Under the pieces are notes generated by a model that did not search any database, was not told where the DNA came from, and worked only from the letters and a program-made list of their open reading frames with translations. From Mycoplasmataceae bacterium (GTDB lineage Bacteria; Bacillota_I; Bacilli_A; Mycoplasmatales; Hepatoplasmataceae), in NCBI GenBank assembly GCA_013139135.1, contig WTBJ01000007.1, positions 1-49,905 on the forward strand: a stretch of DNA of 49,905 nt, read 5' to 3'. The translations under genes and the position numbers were made by a program. Each line of letters begins with the position of its first letter. The first letter of the stretch is position 1. Positions 43,951 to 49,905 of this stretch are shown here, in pieces.

Positions 43951-44372
43951 TGTTAAGTCCAAAGACAGTTAAATATCGAAAACCACATAATATTTCTTAT
44001 GAAGGACCAGCAAAAAGAGGAACAAAAGTTTCTTTTGGTGAATTTGGTTTGATGGCGCTTGAAGGTAACTATGTTACAGCAAGACAAATTGAAGCAACCC
44101 GAATTGCAATCACAAGATATTTAAAACGTAATGGTAAGTTATGAATAAGAATTTTTCCCAGCTTACCAAGAACAAAAAAACCACTTGAAGTGCGAATGGG
44201 AAAAGGTAAAGGGTCTGTTGACCATTATGCCGCTGTTGTTAAAAGAGGTATGATTCTTTTTGAATTAGCTGATGTAACAGAAGAAGATGCAAGAGAAGCG
44301 ATGCGTCTTGGAATGCATAAATTACCAATTAAAGCTAAATTTGTAATTAAAGGAGAAGAGCCAAATGTATAA
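43950..44372 (+). CDS. rplP: 50S ribosomal protein L16
   Basis: 140 codons, standard. L16 helps place the A-site tRNA in the 50S subunit. [33 protein letters not shown] and [20 protein letters not shown], with the conserved lysines near the A site, are present. One TGA (44142) is Trp. The stop lies inside the start region of rpmC (8-nt overlap). The start ATG overlaps the rpsC stop. Confidence 0.98.
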
Positions 44373-44643
44373 AATGACAGAATTACGATCTAAATCTAGA
44401 TCTGAATTATTACAATTAATTTCTGAATTAAAGGGTAAATTACTTGCTTTAAGATTTGAAAATGCAACTGGCCAATTAACAGAAACTCATTTAATTAGAA
44501 ATACAAAACAAGATATCGCAAGAATCTTTACTGTGATTAAAGAACAGGAAAAAGGAATTGTTATTAAAGAAGAAATTCCCACTCCTATAAAATCAAAAAA
44601 ACAAGTTAAAAAAGAAATCAAAAAAGAAAAGGAATTAGATTAA
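44365..44643 (+). CDS. rpmC: 50S ribosomal protein L29 with a basic tail
   Basis: 92 codons against the usual 65; about 25 residues of Lys/Glu repeats ([17 protein letters not shown]) are added at the C terminus. L29 lies at the exit tunnel beside L23. [20 protein letters not shown] and [13 protein letters not shown] are clear. ATG 44365 is preferred over the in-frame ATG 44374 because AAGGAG lies 9 nt before it. It overlaps rplP by 8 nt. Confidence 0.95.
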   Translation: MYKMTELRSKSRSELLQLISELKGKLLALRFENATGQLTETHLIRNTKQDIARIFTVIKEQEKGIVIKEEIPTPIKSKKQVKKEIKKEKELD

Positions 44644-44644
44644 T

Positions 44645-44899
44645 ATGGAACGAACTACGTCAAGAAAAACCTATAAAGGTAAAGTCGTTTCTGCAGCAGC
44701 AGACAAGACTATTACTGTTCAAATTGATACTTATCGAGCACATAAGCTTTATGGTAAGCGAGTTAAATATTCAAAAAAATTCCTTGTCCATGATGAAAAC
44801 AATAGTGCCAAAATTGGTGATATTGTTGCAATTGCCCAAACACGACCATATTCAAAACGAAAAACTTTTCGTCTTGTTGAAATTAAGGAAACTAAATAA
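44645..44899 (+). CDS. rpsQ: 30S ribosomal protein S17
   Basis: 84 codons, standard. S17 is an early-binding protein of the 30S body. [40 protein letters not shown] and [20 protein letters not shown] are the family motifs. One base separates it from rpmC, and its stop overlaps the rplN start (TAATG). Nothing unusual. Confidence 0.97.
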   Translation: MERTTSRKTYKGKVVSAAADKTITVQIDTYRAHKLYGKRVKYSKKFLVHDENNSAKIGDIVAIAQTRPYSKRKTFRLVEIKETK

Positions 44900-45267
44900 T
44901 GTTACAACAAGAATCAAGAGCACTAGTTGCGGATAATTCTGGCGCTAAAGAAATTTTAATTATTAGAAACCTTGGTGGATCTAAAAAGAAATTTTCTTAC
45001 ATTGGTGATGTTGTTGTTTGTTCAGTTAAAAAAGCTCAACCAAACAATGCAATCAAAAAAGGTCAAATTGTAAAAGCCGTTGTAGTTAGAACTAAAAAAG
45101 GTGTTTCAAGAAAAACTGGTGAAGTAGTTAAATTTGATGACAATGCTGTTGTCTTAATTAATGATAAAAAAGAACCACGTGGAACTCGTATTTTTGGTCC
45201 TGTTGCAAGAGAGTTAAGAGAAAAAGGTTATACTAAAATCGTTTCTCTTGCTCAGGAAGTATTATAG
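44899..45267 (+). CDS. rplN: 50S ribosomal protein L14
   Basis: 122 codons, standard. L14 forms part of the subunit interface. [20 protein letters not shown], the [20 protein letters not shown] loop and [20 protein letters not shown] are typical. Its start overlaps the rpsQ stop; a 10-nt spacer with AGGGAGA leads to rplX. Confidence 0.98.
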   Translation: MLQQESRALVADNSGAKEILIIRNLGGSKKKFSYIGDVVVCSVKKAQPNNAIKKGQIVKAVVVRTKKGVSRKTGEVVKFDDNAVVLINDKKEPRGTRIFGPVARELREKGYTKIVSLAQEVL

Positions 45268-45277
45268 GGAGATAATT

Positions 45278-45613
45278 ATGAGAATTAAAGTTGGAGATAA
45301 CGTAATAATTATTGCCGGAAAAGAAAAAGGAAAATTAGGGGTAGTTGCAAAAATTATCCCTGAAGAAAACCGTGTTGTTGTTGATGGGATTAACATGTTA
45401 ACTAAACATGTTAAACCAACACAACAAAATCCAGAAGGTGGAATTGAAAAAATTGAAGGACCAATTGCTGTATCTAATGTAATGTTAAATATTGGTGATA
45501 GTAAAGATATTAAAAAAGCTAAAGAGACAAAAACAAAATTTAGCGTCAAGACTAACCAAAATGGTAAAAAGCAAAAAATTAGAATCGCTAAAAAGACAGG
45601 AGAGGAAATATAA
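45278..45613 (+). CDS. rplX: 50S ribosomal protein L24
   Basis: 111 codons, standard. L24 starts 50S assembly and sits at the tunnel exit. The KOW motif is [20 protein letters not shown], followed by [20 protein letters not shown]. The start is set at 45278 by AGGGAG 6-7 nt upstream; the frame is open ten codons further back but those lie in rplN. The stop overlaps rplE by one base. Confidence 0.97.
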   Translation: MRIKVGDNVIIIAGKEKGKLGVVAKIIPEENRVVVDGINMLTKHVKPTQQNPEGGIEKIEGPIAVSNVMLNIGDSKDIKKAKETKTKFSVKTNQNGKKQKIRIAKKTGEEI

Positions 45614-46197
45614 TGATTAATTCAAGATTATATGATAGATACATTAAAGAAATTAAACCTGAATTGTATAAAGAATTACATTTAAAATCAATCATGCAAG
45701 TTCCTAAACTGGAAAAAATAGTAGTTAATATGGGACTTGGAAAAGCAGTTAATGATAAATCTATCGTTACTGACGCTGTTGCAGAATTAACAAGAATTAC
45801 CGGACAAAAGGCAACTACAACATATGCTAAGGCATCAAACGCCTCTTTTAAGTTAAGAGCGGGAATGCCAATCGGTGTTAAAGTTACACTTCGTGGAGAG
45901 AAAATGTATGCGTTTTTAGATAAACTAATTACAATTGGACTTCCAAGAATTAGAGACTTTAGAGGGGTAAAACCAAAAGCATTTGATGGAAGAGGAAATT
46001 ATACTTTAGGAATTTCTGAATATATTATTTTTCCTGAAATTGATTTGGATAAAGTTCGTTCAATGAAAGGTGCTGATATTACAATCGTAACTTCAGCAAA
46101 AACAAATGAGCAAGCTTACGCACTATTGAAAAAAATCGGAATGCCCTTTAAAGATATGATTAAAAGTAGTGAACGAGAGGAAAATATAAATGGCTAA
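45613..46197 (+). CDS. rplE: 50S ribosomal protein L5
   Basis: 194 codons; about 15 residues longer than the usual 179 at the C terminus ([13 protein letters not shown]). L5 binds 5S rRNA and the P-site t[48 protein letters not shown] and [13 protein letters not shown] are diagnostic. It overlaps rplX at its start and rpsN by 8 nt at its end. Confidence 0.98.
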   Translation: MINSRLYDRYIKEIKPELYKELHLKSIMQVPKLEKIVVNMGLGKAVNDKSIVTDAVAELTRITGQKATTTYAKASNASFKLRAGMPIGVKVTLRGEKMYAFLDKLITIGLPRIRDFRGVKPKAFDGRGNYTLGISEYIIFPEIDLDKVRSMKGADITIVTSAKTNEQAYALLKKIGMPFKDMIKSSEREENING

Positions 46198-46375
46198 AAA
46201 AGCACAAGTAATGAAGCAGAAAAGACATCAAAAGTTTTCTGCTCGTGAATACAATCGTTGTAATATATGCGGGCGACCACATGCATATATTCGTAAATAC
46301 GGAATTTGTCGAATTTGTTTTAGAGAAATGGCAAATAAGGGTGAAATCCCAGGAGTTACTAAGTCTTCTTGATAA
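46190..46375 (+). CDS. rpsN: 30S ribosomal protein S14, zinc type
   Basis: 61 codons, the length of the zinc-binding S14Z form. It binds the 30S head. Four cysteines form the zinc site in CNICGRPH and [12 protein letters not shown]. The penultimate codon TGA (46370-46372) is Trp and the true stop is the TAA 46373-46375. It overlaps rplE, and AGGAGAAGG before rpsH follows after 24 nt. Confidence 0.97.
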
Positions 46376-46399
46376 GAAGCTAGGAGAAGGAAAAATTAT

Positions 46400-46792
46400 A
46401 TGATTAATGATCCAATCGCTGATCTTCTAACAAGAGTTAGAAACGCAAATTTAAGAAAGTTAAAATCACTAACTGCCCCTCATTCACAAGTCAAAGAAGA
46501 TATTACAAAAATACTTCTTGATGAGGGATACATCTTAGACTTTAAAGTCCAAGGTGAAGGTGTAAATAAAGAAATATTAATTTATTTAAAATATAAAGGT
46601 ACACAAAAAGTTATCACTGGATTGAAAAGAATTTCAAAACCAGGTCTTAGAGTTTATCAGCCAGCTGATAAACTACCCCGAGTTTTAAATGGCTTTGGAA
46701 CAGCAATTATTTCAACGTCTAAGGGAATAATGACTGCTGATAAAGCAAGAAAAGCAAAACTTGGTGGCGAGGTAATGGCCTTTGTTTGATAG
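46400..46792 (+). CDS. rpsH: 30S ribosomal protein S8
   Basis: 130 codons, standard. S8 binds the 16S rRNA central domain and in other bacteria represses spc operon translation. NDPIADLLTRVRNANLRK, FKVQGEGVNKEILIYLKYKG and the C-terminal GFGTAIISTSKGIMTADKAR are typical. The last codon before the stop is TGA, so the protein ends FVW; the stop is the TAG 46790-46792. AGGAGAAGG lies well placed before the ATG. Confidence 0.97.
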
Positions 46793-46801
46793 GGAGATGT
46801 T

Positions 46802-47341
46802 ATGAGTAAAGTAGGACGTAGAGAAATAGCAATCCCTCAAGAAGTTGAAGTTATCATTAATGGTAATGATGTAACAATCAAGGGACCAAAAGGAGAACTG
46901 AAAAAAACGTTTTCCCCTTTATTAATAATTACGGTTGTTAATGATAAATTAAAAGTTGAACGAAAAAACGAAATCAAGCAGACAAAAATGTTGCATGGAA
47001 CAACTAATTCATTATTGTCTGGAATGGTTGATGGAGTTACAAAAGGATTTGAAAAAGAATTACAAATCGTTGGTGTTGGTTATAGAGTTGAGAAAAAAGA
47101 CGGCAAGTTAGTTTTCTCATTAGGACTTTCACATAAAATTGAATTAGAAGTTCCATCAAATTTAGTTATTGAAGTAATTAGTCAAACTGAATTAAAAATT
47201 AGCGGAATTGACAAACAACAAGTTGGTGAATTTGCTGCTAAAATTAGAGGATTTAGAAAACCAGAACCATATGGTGGAAAAGGAATCCGTTATAAAGGTG
47301 AATATATTCGTCGAAAAGCAGGGAAGGCAGGACAAAAATAA
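46802..47341 (+). CDS. rplF: 50S ribosomal protein L6
   Basis: 179 codons, standard. L6 lies near the factor-binding site of the 50S subunit. MSKVGRREIAIPQEVEVIIN, NDVTIKGPKGEL, GYRVEKKDGKLVFSLGLSHK and the C-terminal RKPEPYGGKGIRYKGEYIRR are family marks. AGGGAG precedes the ATG, and the stop overlaps rplR by one base (TAATG). Confidence 0.98.
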   Translation: MSKVGRREIAIPQEVEVIINGNDVTIKGPKGELKKTFSPLLIITVVNDKLKVERKNEIKQTKMLHGTTNSLLSGMVDGVTKGFEKELQIVGVGYRVEKKDGKLVFSLGLSHKIELEVPSNLVIEVISQTELKISGIDKQQVGEFAAKIRGFRKPEPYGGKGIRYKGEYIRRKAGKAGQK

Positions 47342-47691
47342 TGGCACATAAAACTAAGAATGAAAAACGTAAGTTTAAACACCAAAGAATTAGAAAAGAC
47401 ATTATCGGAACACCTTCGCGTCCAAGATTAAACATCTATAAATCAAATACTGGGATCTATGCTCAATTAATTGATGATGTTAATGGAAAAACAATCGCTT
47501 CAGTATCGTCTTTAACTTTAAAGTTAAGTCCAAACAATATTGAAAATGCAAGTAAAGTTGGAATTGAACTTGGTAAATTAGCCAATAAAATTCAAGTCAC
47601 TGAAATTGTCTTTGATCGTGGTGGATATATTTACCATGGTAAAGTCAAAGCACTTGCTGACGGTGTTCGACAAGAAGGGATTAAATTTTAG
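47341..47691 (+). CDS. rplR: 50S ribosomal protein L18
   Basis: 116 codons, standard. L18 binds 5S rRNA with L5. KFKHQRIRKDIIGTPSRPRL, KSNTGIYAQLIDDVNGKTIA and FDRGGYIYHGKVKALADGVR are present. The start overlaps the rplF stop and rpsE follows after 9 nt (AGGAATTACTT). Confidence 0.98.
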   Translation: MAHKTKNEKRKFKHQRIRKDIIGTPSRPRLNIYKSNTGIYAQLIDDVNGKTIASVSSLTLKLSPNNIENASKVGIELGKLANKIQVTEIVFDRGGYIYHGKVKALADGVRQEGIKF

Positions 47692-47700
47692 GAATTACTT

Positions 47701-48366
47701 ATGATTGAAAATAAAGAAATGAGCCTAAAGGCTAAAAACCCAGCAAAACGAAATGATTATAAAGGTCAAAATTCAACACCAAAACCGGCTAAGAATCCCG
47801 TTAATGCTAACGGTGATATTGCTAAGGAATTTTTACCAGAAAATTATAATCCTTTTGCAAGACCAGTAAATCCACGATTTGCAAATAGAAGACCTTCTGA
47901 ATTTGAAGAACGAGTTTTACAAATCAAACGTGTTATTAAGGTTACAAAAGGTGGACGAAGATTTAAATTCTCTGCTTTAGTTGTTATCGGAGATAAAAAA
48001 GGTCGTGTTGGTTATGCAATTGGAAAACATATTGAAGTTCCAGAAGCAATTAAAAAAGCAGCTAAACAAGCACGAAAAAATATGTATGAAGTTAAAATCG
48101 TTGGGGAACAAAAAACAATCCCTCATGAAGCAATAGGGCACCATGGAGCAGCTAGAGTTATGCTTAAGCCAGCTCAAGAAGGAAAAGGAATCATCTCTTC
48201 TGATGTGATTCGTGCTGTTGTTGAATTGGCTGGATATCATAATATTTATTCAAAAAATTTAGGAACAAACAATCCTCATAATGTTGTTATTGCAACTATC
48301 GATGCTTTAAAACAAATTCGTACCGGCGAAGAAATTAAAGAATTAAGAAAAAAAGGAAGAAAATAG
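47701..48366 (+). CDS. rpsE: 30S ribosomal protein S5 with an N-terminal extension
   Basis: 221 codons against the usual 166. The S5 core starts near residue 67 (FEERVLQIKRVIKVTKGGRR) and continues with DKKGRVGYAIGKHIEVPEAI, HHGAARVMLKPA and NPHNVVIATIDAL. The first 66 residues are rich in Lys, Pro and Asn with no recognised fold. An in-frame ATG at 47719 would trim only six residues. S5 controls decoding accuracy at the mRNA channel. Extended S5 is common in Mollicutes. No rpmD (L30) gene lies between rpsE and rplO. Confidence 0.96.
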   Translation: MIENKEMSLKAKNPAKRNDYKGQNSTPKPAKNPVNANGDIAKEFLPENYNPFARPVNPRFANRRPSEFEERVLQIKRVIKVTKGGRRFKFSALVVIGDKKGRVGYAIGKHIEVPEAIKKAAKQARKNMYEVKIVGEQKTIPHEAIGHHGAARVMLKPAQEGKGIISSDVIRAVVELAGYHNIYSKNLGTNNPHNVVIATIDALKQIRTGEEIKELRKKGRK

Positions 48367-48375
48367 GGCGACAAA

Positions 48376-48804
48376 ATGGAATTACATAACATGAAGCCAA
48401 CTCCTGGTTCAAGATCAAAGAAAAAAAGAGTTGGTCGTGGTGATAAAACCGCTGGACGAGGAGAAAATGGGCAAAAATCTCGAGCTGGATATTCTAAGAA
48501 AATCGGGTTCGAAGGTGGACAAAATCCCCTATACCTAAGACTACCTAAACGTGGTTTTAATAATGTTAATCGAAAAGAATATGATGTTTTAAATATTGGT
48601 GAACTAAATGAATTAAATTTTAGTGAAATTAATTTAGAAACATTAAAAAAAGCTAAAGTGATTAAAAATAGTGTTAAATTATTAAAAATCCTTGGTGATG
48701 GTGAATTAACTAAAGCAATTAATGTTAAGGCGGGTAAAGTTTCTCAAACAGCTAAAGAAGCTATTGAAAAAGCTGGCGGAACAGTCATTGAAACTGATAG
48801 ATAA
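48376..48804 (+). CDS. rplO: 50S ribosomal protein L15
   Basis: 142 codons, standard. L15 is a late 50S assembly protein. MELHNMKPTPGSRSKKKRVG, GRGENGQKSRAGYSKKIGFE and GGQNPLYLRLPKRGFNNVNR are diagnostic. It is the last ribosomal gene here: a strong terminator follows 29 nt after its stop, where most relatives continue with secY, adk and map. Confidence 0.98.
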   Translation: MELHNMKPTPGSRSKKKRVGRGDKTAGRGENGQKSRAGYSKKIGFEGGQNPLYLRLPKRGFNNVNRKEYDVLNIGELNELNFSEINLETLKKAKVIKNSVKLLKILGDGELTKAINVKAGKVSQTAKEAIEKAGGTVIETDR

Positions 48805-48832
48805 TTATTCATAATTATCAAATAATAAAATT

Positions 48833-48862
48833 AAAAAACTATCCAAGTAGGATAGTTTTTTT
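48833..48862 (+). terminator. Intrinsic terminator ending the ribosomal protein cluster
   Basis: AAAAAACTATCC pairs perfectly with GGATAGTTTTTT around a 5-nt AAGTA-like loop, followed by A/T sequence. Confidence 0.93.
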
Positions 48863-48928
48863 AATTAACTAAATATTTATTACTTATTTATGTCATTATT
48901 CATTTTAATTAATATAATTAAAATAGAC

Positions 48929-49477
48929 ATGAAAAATACACTTATTATTTTAGGACATCCAAATATAAAACAATCAAATGCAACAAAGGCTATTATGGAC
49001 AATTTTAGCAGCGAGAAGGAAATTAAAATAGTTGATCTTTATAAGCAGTATTCTAATTTTCAAATTGATATAAAAAAAGAACAAAAAAATTTATTAGAAG
49101 CAAAAAACATCATTTTTGTTTTCCCAATTTATTGATGAAGTTGTCCACCACTAGTTAAGAAATATATTGATGATGTAATTACATGGGAATTTGCTTATGG
49201 AACCGATGATTCTCATTACAAACTTACAGGTAAAAATTCATTCTTTATTACTTCAACAGGTTCACCGAAAGAATCTTATACTAAAAAAGGGGACGCTGGG
49301 CACTCATTGGATGAATATTTTTTACCAATCCGAAGAACCTTCTCAGAATTTACAAGAATGAATTTTAAAGGGCAATACAACAACTATAATGCCAAAGGAG
49401 TTGGTCCTTTTGCTGATTTAGTTAAACTAAAGGCAAATGCTGTTGATATTGTTTATAAGGTTAAAAAACAGTTATAA
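48929..49477 (+). CDS. Flavodoxin-fold NAD(P)H:quinone oxidoreductase-like protein
   Basis: 182 codons. A two-electron FMN/FAD reductase of the Flavodoxin_2 family (MdaB, YwrO, KefF relatives), likely protecting against quinones or oxidants. NTLIILGHPNIKQSNATKAI holds the phosphate-binding loop, IFVFPIYWWSCPPLVKKYID is the core signature, and ITWEFAYG and FITSTGSPKESY follow. ATG 48929 is chosen because the fold starts there; 13 open codons upstream are not family-like. No Shine-Dalgarno sequence is evident. The frame holds two adjacent Trp codons, one TGA. It stands alone between two terminators. Confidence 0.87.
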
Positions 49478-49487
49478 GAACTTAAAT

Positions 49488-49516
49488 AAAAAAGCGCTAA
49501 TTAATTAGCGCTTTTT
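49488..49516 (+). terminator. Bidirectional terminator
   Basis: The palindrome AAAAAGCGCTAATTAATTAGCGCTTTTT lies between convergent genes and would stop both. (Only its arms GCGCTAA/TTAGCGC matter for pairing.). Confidence 0.88.
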
Positions 49517-49539
49517 AACGATTATTTTCCTGTCATATT

Positions 49540-49905
49540 TTAACTTTTTTTGAACTTAAAATATGAACCAGCTCCAATCAAAATTACAATAAATAAACCA
49601 ATTGCAATCAAACTAATATACAACATTGGCGATGAGTTATTATCAATCGTTGGGTTTGCAAAATTGTCTGAATCTAGGCTAAATTCACTAAGGTCACTAA
49701 ACAAAACTTGTCCATCGCTATCTACAACTTCATAAACAACATTATAATCACCGTTGTAGATTTCATCATTTTGTACTAAATATTGTTGTTCAAAATAGTC
49801 TGGAGTAATTTCATAAGTAACTATTAAATCGTTTGTTTCTACTTTATTTTGTGCGTTTGAATTTGGCAAGTTTAAAATGTCTTTTTCGGTATAAACTTCA
49901 ATTCC
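49540..49905 (-). CDS. C-terminal part of a membrane-anchored surface protein (start outside window)
   Basis: 121 codons open to the window edge; the beginning lies beyond base 49905. The visible part is acidic with Asn, Asp and Ser, in a beta-rich pattern (DLIVTYEITPDYFEQQYLVQ and VVYEVVDSDGQVLFSD) that resembles a small immunoglobulin-like or transglutaminase-linked repeat, but I cannot name it. It ends with one membrane helix (MLYISLIAIGLFIVILIGAG) and a short basic tail YFKFKKS, so most of the protein should face outward. No LPxTG sorting motif is seen, as expected without a wall. Confidence 0.7.
   Translation of the reverse strand, partial: GIEVYTEKDILNLPNSNAQNKVETNDLIVTYEITPDYFEQQYLVQNDEIYNGDYNVVYEVVDSDGQVLFSDLSEFSLDSDNFANPTIDNNSSPMLYISLIAIGLFIVILIGAGSYFKFKKS

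Overview
The window comes from a wall-less bacterium of the class Mollicutes (Spiroplasma/Mycoplasma relatives). The sequence is strongly AT-rich, and most genes read through in-frame TGA codons at positions where the protein family has tryptophan, so TGA is Trp. CGG is used for Arg, for example in EF-Tu around 22813, which argues against the M. capricolum/mycoides type. The species cannot be fixed from sequence alone. All coordinates below assume TGA = Trp; a standard-code reading breaks most genes into pieces.

Layout. 1-4014: tail of an unknown protein, NAD-dependent DNA ligase (ligA) and a KtrB/TrkH potassium channel subunit. 4022-10528: a sugar-nucleotide and phospho-polymer block: galU, tRNA-Cys, phosphoglucomutase, a TagD-like cytidylyltransferase, two tandem LicD proteins, a GT2 glycosyltransferase and a second, longer cytidylyltransferase. 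10639-13653: rpsL-rpsG-fusA. 13681-21611: a second glycan block (two GT4-type glycosyltransferases, a TagB/TagF-type glycerophosphotransferase, a large membrane protein and a LicD fusion protein). 21832-23016: tuf. The str operon is therefore split by about 8 kb of envelope genes between fusA and tuf. Together the two blocks could make UDP-glucose and CDP-glycerol and use them for a teichoic-acid-like or phospho-substituted glycolipid, although the organism has no wall.

23140-27425: a membrane protein, then on the minus strand a class Ib ribonucleotide reductase locus in which NrdI and NrdE form one 814-codon reading frame, followed by nrdF. 27637-31715: two small membrane proteins, a glucose-type PTS EIICB and a paralogous EIIC that has lost the EIIB domain. 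31779-35706: a zinc-ribbon protein and glpF-glpK-glpO (glycerol uptake, phosphorylation and oxidation with H2O2). 35764-39100: manA and a divergent fructose-family PTS EIIABC, suggesting mannose use. 

39403-48804: the S10/spc ribosomal cluster from rpsJ to rplO, tightly packed with many 1-8 nt overlaps. It ends in a strong terminator after rplO instead of continuing into secY-adk-map. 48929-49905: a flavodoxin-like quinone reductase and the C-terminal end of a membrane-anchored surface protein.

The most notable items are the NrdI-NrdE fusion, the split str operon with teichoic-acid-like genes in a wall-less cell, the LicD fusion and membrane proteins of that block, the EIIB-less EIIC, and a 13-nt AT motif that recurs beside the galU, rpsL and rpsJ promoters.
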